Assembly (NCBI GenBank): GCA_964560875.1
Contig: CAZLMW010000195.1
Span: 1-10,057 of the forward strand
DNA length: 10,057 bases
DNA from: CAZLMW01 sp964560875
Lineage (GTDB): Bacteria; Myxococcota_A; UBA9042
Direction of reading: 5' to 3'
In this document: piece by piece, positions 1 through 5,830 of the stretch
Numbering within the stretch: the stretch's first letter is position 1
Layout: the number at the start of each line of letters is the position of its first letter
The notes under the pieces: generated by a model
What the model was told of the DNA's origin: nothing
The model's input: only the letters and a program-made list of their open reading frames with translations
The model's database searches: none
Made by a program: the position numbers and the translations under genes

Positions 1-1
1 G

Positions 2-55
2 ACGTGGTTTGAGCCCAAGCTCCGCAGCGGGCTGATCGTCCGCACACTGGACTAG
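2..55 (+). CDS. C-terminal end of an unidentified upstream protein (partial)
   Basis: The frame starting at base 2 is open from the window edge to a TAG at 53-55 and reads TWFEPKLRSGLIVRTLD. Fifteen of its seventeen codons end in G or C, as in the real genes here, which is why I take it as the tail of a gene rather than chance. The fragment is too short for me to recognise a family. The stop codon lies inside the direct repeat that flanks the 62-345 insertion, so that element sits six bases beyond the end of this gene. If this gene was once followed directly by thiG, the insertion now separates them; that is inference. Confidence 0.5.
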   Translation, partial: TWFEPKLRSGLIVRTLD

Positions 56-61
56 GACCAA
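52..61 (+). repeat. Left copy of putative target-site duplication
   Basis: CTAGGACCAA directly abuts the left end of the 62-345 element and matches CTGGGACCAA at 346-355 except at the third base. The surroundings are rich in GGAC-like words (41-61, 346-375), so a chance match is somewhat more likely than usual. Confidence 0.5.
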
Positions 62-345
62 TGCCGGTCACTTAGGGTGTAAAGGTTTGATTTTTCCAAT
101 CAAATTACTCATCCGAGCGGTCGAAGCCCCGGGCCTGAAGGTCCGGGCTCAGTTGAGCAAGCCCGCCGCCGCGGGCTCCGCCGCGAACTCCACCAGCAGC
201 GGCTGCCTTACCCACGTCTGTCGGCATCTGGTGCACCCACATGCGCCGCACCGAATCCGCCATGCGGACCGCAACGCCGAGCCCTCGAAGGAGGGCTTGC
301 TCAACTGAGACCCCGGCTTCAGCCGGGGTCGTTAAGTGACCGGCA
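62..345. mobile_element. MITE-like non-autonomous insertion element with 13-bp terminal inverted repeats
   Basis: The ends are perfect inverted repeats: TGCCGGTCACTTA at 62-74 and TAAGTGACCGGCA at 333-345. Deeper in, 148-164 (CTCAGTTGAGCAAGCCC) is the exact reverse complement of 293-309, so the arms form a long interrupted inverted repeat. Each arm carries two hairpins. On the left these are 125-149 (one bulged C, TGAA loop) and 160-177 (7-bp stem, CGCC loop). On the right they are 280-297 (7-bp stem, GAAG loop) and 309-330 (9-bp stem, TTCA loop). The left arm has an extra AT-rich hairpin at 86-104 (TTTGATT / AATCAAA). The core at about 212-279 encodes nothing I recognise. Immediate flanks 52-61 and 346-355 match at 9 of 10 bases, as expected for a target-site duplication. 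At 284 bp with no transposase gene it would need a helper in trans. The hairpins recall IS200/IS605 ends, but those elements lack terminal inverted repeats and duplications, so I leave the family open. Confidence 0.7.
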
Positions 346-355
346 CTGGGACCAA
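346..355 (+). repeat. Right copy of putative target-site duplication
   Basis: CTGGGACCAA begins at the first base after the right terminal inverted repeat of the 62-345 element. It pairs with 52-61 at 9 of 10 positions. Collapsing the two copies restores a continuous spacer between the upstream stop codon and the thiG leader. Confidence 0.5.
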
Positions 356-505
356 GACGGACCAGGACTGGACCGAGAATCGTCCGCAGCCGCGAATGAA
401 CGAGCTCCCCCTTGTTACGCAGGGGGCAAGTGCCTACCTTGCCGCCGCCGTTGGCCCTGATGCCGTGCGCAATGCCGCGCCGGGAGGCCGACACGGAGCC
501 CCAGC
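356..505 (+). other. thiG leader with small hairpins; no clear riboswitch
   Basis: This is the rest of the spacer before thiG. It holds a hairpin with CCCCC / GGGGG arms around 407-426, and a 6-bp stem GGCAAG / CTTGCC at 425-443; the two overlap by a base or two. A 37-codon frame runs from ATG at 396 to a TGA overlapping the thiG ATG (ATGA, 506-509). Its predicted product (starts MNELPLVTQG) resembles nothing I know. It is not ThiS, since it lacks the C-terminal Gly-Gly and is too short. No convincing sigma-70 promoter or U-tract terminator is visible. Confidence 0.4.
495..498 (+). promoter_or_regulatory. Shine-Dalgarno site of thiG
   Basis: GGAG lies seven bases before the ATG at 506 and supports that start codon. 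Confidence 0.6.
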
Positions 506-1303
506 ATGACCGAAACGCTGCTGCACGCCGCCGATGACACCTGGACCCTCGGAGACCGCACTTTCCACTCGCGCCTGCTCGTCGGGACCGGCAAATACGC
601 CGATGTCGAGCAAACCCGGGCCGCGATCGCCGAGTCGGGCGCCGAGATCGTCACGGTCGCCGTGCGCCGCGTGGACCTTGCCTCCAACGAACCGACCGTG
701 CTCGACGCGCTCGACCGGGATCGCCACACACTGCTGCCCAACACGGCCGCCTGTTTCACCGTCGACGACGCCGTCCGCACCGCGCACCTGGGCCGCGAGG
801 CCGGCATGGGCAACCTCGTCAAGCTCGAGGTGATCGGCGACAAGAAGACCCTCTTTCCCGACAACCAGGGCCTGCTCGAAGCCACGAAAGTCCTCGTCGC
901 TGACGGCTTTGATGTGATGCCTTACTGCTCGGACGACCTCGTCCTCTGCCGCACGCTCGCCGACCTCGGCTGCGTCGCGGTGATGCCGCTGGGCGCTCCG
1001 ATCGGCAGCGGGCTCGGCATTCGCAACCCGCACAATATCCGCCTGATCCTTGAGCATTCGACCGTTCCCGTGCTCGTCGACGCCGGTGTCGGCACCGCAT
1101 CGGACGCCGCGATCGCCATGGAGTTGGGCTGCACCGCTGTCTTGATGAACACCGCGATCGCCGGCGCGCAGGACCCCGTCGCGATGGCGCGGGCGATGCG
1201 ACTTGGCGTCGAAGCCGGGCGGCTCGCGTATCGAGCCGGGCGCATCCCGTGCAAGGCCTACGCCACAGCCTCCAGCCCAATGACCGGTGTTGTCGGCTCC
1301 TGA
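506..1303 (+). CDS. thiG: Thiazole synthase ThiG
   Basis: ThiG condenses 1-deoxy-D-xylulose 5-phosphate, dehydroglycine (or glycine imine) and sulfur from ThiS thiocarboxylate into the thiazole phosphate of thiamin, in the cytosol. The 265-residue protein has family-typical length and is a TIM barrel throughout. Visible signatures are RLLVGTGKY at residues 23-31, NLVKLEVIGD at 103-112 with K106 as the expected Schiff-base lysine, MPLGAPIGSGLGI at 160-172 and VLVDAGVGTASDAA at 189-202. The last is followed by ELGCTAVLMNTAIAGA, which ends the phosphate-binding half. The C-terminus ASSPMTG is also standard. The ATG at 506 has GGAG seven bases upstream. The gene's end overlaps the next gene by 17 bases, implying translational coupling. 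ThiS, ThiF and ThiH/ThiO are not in the window. No conserved residue appears to be missing. Confidence 0.95.
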   Translation: MTETLLHAADDTWTLGDRTFHSRLLVGTGKYADVEQTRAAIAESGAEIVTVAVRRVDLASNEPTVLDALDRDRHTLLPNTAACFTVDDAVRTAHLGREAGMGNLVKLEVIGDKKTLFPDNQGLLEATKVLVADGFDVMPYCSDDLVLCRTLADLGCVAVMPLGAPIGSGLGIRNPHNIRLILEHSTVPVLVDAGVGTASDAAIAMELGCTAVLMNTAIAGAQDPVAMARAMRLGVEAGRLAYRAGRIPCKAYATASSPMTGVVGS

Positions 1304-2006
1304 TCGGCCGCCGGCCGCGCCGCTTGTCCTTTGTATATGCCCGCCGCAGATCTCCGCTGACTCGCTCATCGAGGCCGTTGACGCGCTGGCCGGTCGCCTG
1401 CCTCACGCCGCGCTACCGCCGGATTGGTGCGTCTTGCTGCGCCGTCCAGCGACCTCGTTGTCCGATTTCATCGCGTTTTCGACCGCCGTCGCACCGTCCG
1501 TCGTGAAATCCGGTCTGCAGCTCGGTCTGAACGCATCCCAGTTCGCGCCGGGCGAGCTCAGCGCGGCGATCTCGTCCCTGCCGGTTGCCTGGCTGCAGCT
1601 ACCGGAACGCGCGGCTTCTGTGCCCGCGTGGCGCGAGGCGATGGCTGCCGTTGGCTTGCGGCCGACAATCGCGCGTTCGGTGCACGATCGAGATGGTCTG
1701 CGTCGCGCCGTCGATGAACGAGCGGACGCGGCGGTTCTTTCGCCCCTCTTTGCAACGACGAGCAAGCCCGGGGTCGCGCCGTTGGGGGTGCACCGTTTCC
1801 ACGATTGGACCGAAGCATCCGGCCTCCCCGTGTGGGCGCTTGGCGGGATCGACGCGGCGAGCTCGGGCGACGCCATCGACACCGGAGCAGCCGGTTTGGC
1901 GGCGATCAGCGCGGCATGGAGCGACGGCCCTCAGGGCCTGCATTGCGTCTCAGGGGCGCGATGGGACCGTCTTCGTCGCCGCCGAGAGCGTGCGAACGGG
2001 CCGTAG
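1287..2006 (+). CDS. TenI/ThiE-family protein, probably thiazole tautomerase
   Basis: The second half is clearly of the thiamin phosphate synthase/TenI superfamily. Residues 131-134 read SVHD, 151-161 LSPLFATTSKPG, 164-167 PLGV, 181-187 PVWALGG and 200-208 GAAGLAAIS, the usual phosphate-binding end of this TIM barrel. The SVH motif with H133 resembles TenI, which aromatises the ThiG product, more than ThiE, which usually has a G-x-S-x-H form. The ThiE pyrophosphate-binding Q-x-R-x-K segment is not obvious near the N-terminus. The protein is 239 residues; the last 28 or so, rich in arginine, extend past the usual fold. The best start is GTG at 1287, inside thiG and without a clear ribosome site, so it probably depends on coupling to thiG. 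A divergent ThiE remains possible. Confidence 0.75.
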   Translation: MLSAPDRPPAAPLVLCICPPQISADSLIEAVDALAGRLPHAALPPDWCVLLRRPATSLSDFIAFSTAVAPSVVKSGLQLGLNASQFAPGELSAAISSLPVAWLQLPERAASVPAWREAMAAVGLRPTIARSVHDRDGLRRAVDERADAAVLSPLFATTSKPGVAPLGVHRFHDWTEASGLPVWALGGIDAASSGDAIDTGAAGLAAISAAWSDGPQGLHCVSGARWDRLRRRRERANGP

Positions 2007-2011
2007 TGATA

Positions 2012-2031
2012 GCGCTCAGTTGCGCGGTTTT
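2012..2031 (+). terminator. Weak hairpin-plus-T stretch after the TenI/ThiE gene
   Basis: GCGC (2012-2015), a six-base loop and GCGC (2022-2025) are followed by GG and TTTT. The stem is only four pairs, so intrinsic termination here is doubtful. Confidence 0.15.
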
Positions 2032-2049
2032 GAGGCGGAACAGGGCGTC

Positions 2050-2078
2050 TTGACCTTCCCGCTCTGAGGCGCGACGAT
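2050..2078 (+). promoter_or_regulatory. Candidate promoter for the FHA gene pair
   Basis: In the 226-base spacer 2007-2232, TTGACC (2050-2055) matches five of six bases of the -35 consensus. It stands 17 bases before GACGAT (2073-2078), which matches only three of six -10 bases. The only other structure noticed in the spacer is a pyrimidine-rich run near 2119-2142 with the word TCCCTGT repeated. Both points are visual only. Confidence 0.25.
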
Positions 2079-2219
2079 AGCCACCCATTTCGCTGCTTTC
2101 GCCTGCCATGGGCGTGCCTGTCTTCCCTGTGCTTGTCCTCCCTGTCGTTACCTGCGGAAAACCCTTGCGGACTCATTCCTTGCAGTCGCTCATCGGGCGA
2201 ACGAAGAACCAAGCCGGGC

Positions 2220-2225
2220 GGGGGG
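2220..2225 (+). promoter_or_regulatory. G-rich ribosome binding site deciding the start at 2233
   Basis: Six consecutive G residues end seven bases before the ATG at 2233. The GTG at 2230 would have only four bases of spacing, so the ATG is preferred. The next gene's product also begins with Met-Phe at the matching point of its FHA domain. Confidence 0.5.
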
Positions 2226-2232
2226 ACGTGTG

Positions 2233-4284
2233 ATGTTCAGCGTCACCATCCGCGAGAAAAGTGGCCAGGTTTATACCTTCCACTTCGACAAGCCCGAGAT
2301 CATGATCGGGCGCGTCAAGGGCAACGACGTCATTCTGCCCAAGCAGAACATCTCCAAACGTCATTCCCTCGTCCGCGTGCAAAGTGAGCGCTTCGTTATC
2401 GAGGACCTCGGCTCGACCAACGGTACCTACGTCAACGGGCATCGCATCGCCAGCCCGGTCGAAATCACCAGCGACGACAAGGTCTACCTCGGCGACTTCG
2501 TGATGCAGTTCTTCGACCTCGGGGAGCATCTCGAGGCGTCTGAACCAGCCGCGGCCCCTGAACCCGACATCGCTCCGCCGCCCGCCCCCGGCGAGGTGTT
2601 TGACGACTCCTTTGGTGCATCGAGCGAGCGCGGACAGCCCGTCCCCTACGAGGCGGATGTGAACTCGGTCGCCGGCTCCCAACTGCTCGACGGGTCGTCC
2701 GAAAAGACGTCGGCCGAGCTCGACAGCATGGCCGCCGTCGCGCGGCTGATGGCCGAACGCAAGAAGCAGGGGTCGTTCGTCCCGGCCGATGACGACAACG
2801 TGGTCGCGCCCGACCCGCTCGCGGCGCTTGAGAAGGTCGATGAACGCATGACCGGCCCGATGGACGGCCTCTCCGCCGCCATCCCCGACCGCGTTGCGTC
2901 GGACATGGACTCGATGCAGTTCGAGGCCGATGACTTCCTGCCCGAACCCTTCGCGCCGCCGCCACCCGCTCCGGAGCCCGAGCCGATCGCGCTGGGTTCG
3001 TCCGTCGCGCCGCCACCGGCACCTGCACATCAACCGGAACCATTCGTTGCGCCACCCGCGCCCGCCCCCGCCGTGCCGGTCGCCCCAGCTGCCCCCGTCG
3101 AGCCGATGCCGATCGATCTCGATGGCGACCACCAGTCCGTAGCCGCGGCGCTGTACGACCAGGCGATTCGTATCCTCGACGGCCAGCTGCCGACGGACGC
3201 GTCTCTTCTCAGCGATGAGCAGTGGACGCAGATGGAAAACCGCGTCGTCGAGTTCGTCGATGCGACCCTCGCTCTGAGCGGCGGCGCCAACGGCCTCGAG
3301 GCCGGCCGTCTCAAGCGCGAGTTGATCTACGAAATCGTCGGTGTGGGTCCGCTCGAAGCGATGCTCGACGACGCGTCGATCGAGGCGATCGAGGTCAACG
3401 GTGCCAACCCGATCTTCGTCATCCGCGAGGGCGAACGCGCCGAGACCGAGTCGGTGTTTTCCGGCCAGGCTGCTTTGACCGCCGCCGTCAACCGGATGAT
3501 CCGCGCGACCGGCCTGCGGCTGCCTGAAGGCGCGACGGTCGCCGAAGGTGCCCTCGCCGATGGCACGTCCTTGCGTGTCGCCCTGCCGCCGCTTTGCCCC
3601 AACGGCCCTGTCGTGTTGCTCCGCAAGCCGACCCGCGCCGCGCACGAACTCGAAGAGCTTGTCGGTCGCGGCATGGTCACCAGCGCCGCCGCCAAGAAGT
3701 TGGTCGAGGCCATCGAAGAGCGCCGCTCGGTCGCCGTTTGTGGTCCGGCCAGCAGCGGTCGCCGCACCGTCGTCAACGCCCTCGGGCTTCGGATCGCGGA
3801 CTCGGAACGTGTCGCCGTCGCCGAACGTGGCGTGCGCATTCAGCTGCCTCACAGCCACGTGATCCGCATCGACACCGGCGTCTCGCACAACGGCAATTCG
3901 CCGCTCGCGGTCGCCCGCGCGCTACGACCCGACCGCCTGCTCTTCTGCGCCGATGGCAGCGACGACCTGGGCGAGCTGGTTCGTGTCGCGGGCGATGGCC
4001 TGCCCGCGTGGATCGGAGGCTTCTTTGCCCGCGACGCCGACGACCTGCTCAGCCGCGCCGAAACCGCGCTCGAATTGCGGCATCCTGGCTTGCGCCCCGA
4101 CATCGCGCGGCGCTGCGTGGCATCTGCATTCGACGTCATCGCGAGTTTCCATGTCACCGACGACGGACGCGCCGTCTTGGCCAGCGTCCATTCGGTCTAC
4201 GAACACGAGGGCAAGTTGGGCGCCGCTTCCGAGCTGGCCGCCAACGACAGCGACCTCAAGCCGCAGACCGAGAGCCCGAGCTAA
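2233..4284 (+). CDS. FHA domain fused to a catalytically degenerate CpaF/VirB11-like ATPase domain
   Basis: The protein is 683 residues from ATG 2233; numbers below count from that Met. An intact FHA domain spans about 1-100: GR at 26-27, SKRH at 41-44, STNGTYVNG from 61. These are the phosphothreonine-contact positions of the family. A Pro/Ala/Glu-rich linker follows, densest at about 236-297. From about 300 to 660 the fold is that of CpaF/TadA secretion ATPases (IYEIVGVGPLEAMLDDASIE, then VNG, then DGTSLRVALPPLCPNGPVV). Every catalytic motif is altered. Walker A reads GPASSGRRT (504-512), with Arg for both the lysine and the following Thr/Ser. The Walker B region reads RPDRLLFCADG, without the usual Gly-Glu. 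The His-box position reads IGGFFA, with Phe for His. It is therefore probably a non-hydrolysing scaffold, or a partner of a real CpaF encoded elsewhere. No pilus or secretion gene is nearby. It is followed after 45 nt by another FHA gene. Confidence 0.85.
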   Translation: MFSVTIREKSGQVYTFHFDKPEIMIGRVKGNDVILPKQNISKRHSLVRVQSERFVIEDLGSTNGTYVNGHRIASPVEITSDDKVYLGDFVMQFFDLGEHLEASEPAAAPEPDIAPPPAPGEVFDDSFGASSERGQPVPYEADVNSVAGSQLLDGSSEKTSAELDSMAAVARLMAERKKQGSFVPADDDNVVAPDPLAALEKVDERMTGPMDGLSAAIPDRVASDMDSMQFEADDFLPEPFAPPPPAPEPEPIALGSSVAPPPAPAHQPEPFVAPPAPAPAVPVAPAAPVEPMPIDLDGDHQSVAAALYDQAIRILDGQLPTDASLLSDEQWTQMENRVVEFVDATLALSGGANGLEAGRLKRELIYEIVGVGPLEAMLDDASIEAIEVNGANPIFVIREGERAETESVFSGQAALTAAVNRMIRATGLRLPEGATVAEGALADGTSLRVALPPLCPNGPVVLLRKPTRAAHELEELVGRGMVTSAAAKKLVEAIEERRSVAVCGPASSGRRTVVNALGLRIADSERVAVAERGVRIQLPHSHVIRIDTGVSHNGNSPLAVARALRPDRLLFCADGSDDLGELVRVAGDGLPAWIGGFFARDADDLLSRAETALELRHPGLRPDIARRCVASAFDVIASFHVTDDGRAVLASVHSVYEHEGKLGAASELAANDSDLKPQTESPS

Positions 4285-4329
4285 CCCGCCGCTTCCACGA
4301 GACGGCACCTTCCCCACGGCGAGCACCCC

Positions 4330-5766
4330 TTGTTCACGCTAATCATCGAGGACAAGTACGGCGCGATCGTCGACGAGTATTCGTTCGAGGACGGCGAATT
4401 CGTCATCGGGCGCAGCCAATCGTGCGACATCGTCCTCGCCGCCGATAACGTGTCGCGCCGCCACGCGCGCTTGTTCACGGTCGAGGGCCGCTGCTACATC
4501 GAAGACCTCAAGGCCGCCAACGGCCTGTGGCTCAACGGCAAGCGCATCTACAACGTCACCGAGCTGCCGCGTTCGGCGCAGGTTCGCATCGGCGACTTCT
4601 TCCTGCACATCGAGGGCGCCGCGTTCGACCGACCGATGGGCGCGATGCCGTTTGCGCGGTTGGTGCCTGTCGCCGGAAGCGTCGGCCAGATGGCGGAGTT
4701 GACGCGGCCCACCACGCTCGTTGGCCGCGGCAAGGACTGCACGGTGGTCGTCAACGATCCCTCGGTTTCGCGCATCCACGCCAAGATCACCCATGACGCG
4801 GAGGGCCGCATTCTCGTCGAGGATCTGCGCAGCTCCAACGGCGTCTACATCAACGAGCGCCGCGTCGACGTCCAGGAGCTCCGCAACGGCGATCGGGTTC
4901 GGTTCGGCACGGTGGGGTTCGTGCTGCAGCTCGAGGGCGAAGAATTCGTCGAGGCGGCCGAAGCCGAAGAGCAGTACACACCGCAACCCGCCGCCCGACC
5001 CGTGTCCGGCCAATTCCGCGCCCAGGCACCGATCTCGTCTTACGGCAGCGACTATCCGGGCTACTACCAGGAGGGCGACCCCTACGCCGGCCGCCCGCAG
5101 CGCTCCCTGCTTCCCCAGGTGGCGATGATCGCCGTGATCGCGCTCGCCGCGACCGGCCTGATGGTGCTGGCGTTCTTCACCTTCCAGCGCTTCGTCAAAC
5201 CCTCGATCGACGAAAGCAAGCTGCGCAGCAAGGCCGCGGCCGAAGCGAAAGTGCAAAAAGAGCGCGACAAGGAACGCGAAAAGGTCGAGGTCGAAGAGGC
5301 CAAGCAACGCAAGAAGATGCAATCGCTGATGTCGCGCGGCAAACAGGCCGTGGCGCGCCGCAAGTGGGAGGAGGCCAAGGAGGTCTACACCCAGGCGCGC
5401 AAGCTCGACCCGATCAGCACCGAACCGACCCGGGCGCTCAACCTGATCTCGGCTGAAAAGCGGGCCAAGGAGCGCTTCGATCGCTCCGAAAAAGCTTTCA
5501 AAGAAAAGCGCTACGACGACGCCATCGCCCTGCATCGCCGCATTCCGGAGACATCGGTGTACCGCGCGGACGCGGACGAAGCGCTCAAGGCGATCGCCAA
5601 GCTGCTCGAGATCCACGGCGACAAGGCTTGTGGGCGCAGCGAGTGGGACGACTGCAAGCTCAACTACAGCCTCGCGATGAAGACCACCTTCGCCAGCGCT
5701 GAGCTCGAAGAGAAGTACGCCAAGGTCCTCAAGAAGACCAAGAGCAAACGGCGTCGGCGCCGCTGA
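4330..5766 (+). CDS. Double-FHA membrane protein with coiled-coil and TPR-like C-terminus
   Basis: The protein has 478 residues. FHA-1 spans about 1-97 (GR 27-28, SRRH 42-45, AANG 62-65). FHA-2 spans about 107-205 (GR 132-133, SRIH 147-150, SSNGVYINE from 168). Both keep the phosphothreonine-binding Arg and Ser; FHA-1 has AANG where STNG is usual, but keeps the Asn. A Pro/Tyr/Gly-rich linker (206-258) leads to one hydrophobic helix at about 262-285. A Lys/Glu-rich coiled coil follows (297-330), then helical repeats with TPR-like spacing (RGKQAVARRKWEEAKEVYTQ at 336-355, SEKAFKEKRYDDAIALHRR at 386-404, GDKACGRSEWDDCKLNYSLA at 430-449). The tail is strongly basic, KSKRRRRR. I expect FHA inside the cell and the TPR part across the inner membrane, though the basic tail gives some doubt. 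The start is TTG at 4330: its product aligns at Met-Phe with the upstream FHA protein, and a weak GGCGAG lies before it. Probably co-transcribed with the upstream gene. Confidence 0.8.
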   Translation: MFTLIIEDKYGAIVDEYSFEDGEFVIGRSQSCDIVLAADNVSRRHARLFTVEGRCYIEDLKAANGLWLNGKRIYNVTELPRSAQVRIGDFFLHIEGAAFDRPMGAMPFARLVPVAGSVGQMAELTRPTTLVGRGKDCTVVVNDPSVSRIHAKITHDAEGRILVEDLRSSNGVYINERRVDVQELRNGDRVRFGTVGFVLQLEGEEFVEAAEAEEQYTPQPAARPVSGQFRAQAPISSYGSDYPGYYQEGDPYAGRPQRSLLPQVAMIAVIALAATGLMVLAFFTFQRFVKPSIDESKLRSKAAAEAKVQKERDKEREKVEVEEAKQRKKMQSLMSRGKQAVARRKWEEAKEVYTQARKLDPISTEPTRALNLISAEKRAKERFDRSEKAFKEKRYDDAIALHRRIPETSVYRADADEALKAIAKLLEIHGDKACGRSEWDDCKLNYSLAMKTTFASAELEEKYAKVLKKTKSKRRRRR

Positions 5767-5820
5767 GTCGCCCGTCGCCCCGTCCAGCCAAACGATCCAA
5801 ACAGCCGGTCCCTGAACAAC

Positions 5821-5825
5821 GGAGG
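5821..5825 (+). promoter_or_regulatory. Shine-Dalgarno site of acs
   Basis: GGAGG sits five bases before the ATG at 5831 and is the strongest ribosome site in the window. It suggests high, independent translation of acs despite the 64-base gap after the FHA gene. Confidence 0.65.
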
Positions 5826-5830
5826 CCCCC

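Noticed and set aside
105..308. Coding frames inside the 62-345 element
   Set aside because: Both strands are open for up to about 70-130 codons, but the frames run through hairpins and inverted repeats, and the products show no known motif. The copy at 9846 diverges beyond the left arm.
62..345. IS200/IS605 remnant with a TnpB guide-RNA scaffold
   Set aside because: The right-end hairpin (309-330) looks like those ends, but perfect terminal inverted repeats plus an apparent target duplication do not fit single-strand IS200/IS605 transposition, and no tnpA or tnpB homology is visible.
407..489. Thiamin pyrophosphate riboswitch before thiG
   Set aside because: CCTGATGCCG and later AATGCCGCGCCGGGAG faintly resemble the 3' half of the THI box, but the essential CTGAGA element and the pairing partners on the 5' side are absent between 346 and 505. 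The CTGAGA at 305-310 belongs to the repeat element and is in the wrong setting. A covariance-model search would settle it; a hit spanning both halves would reverse this.
396..509. Small gene (37 codons) overlapping the thiG start by ATGA
   Set aside because: The overlap is suggestive of coupling, but the composition (Ala/Gly/Pro-rich), lack of a ribosome site and lack of any recognisable family make chance likely. It is not ThiS.
1906..2109. Minus-strand small protein across the spacer before the FHA gene
   Set aside because: Most of it is antisense to the TenI/ThiE gene, no ribosome site is seen, and I recognise no family.
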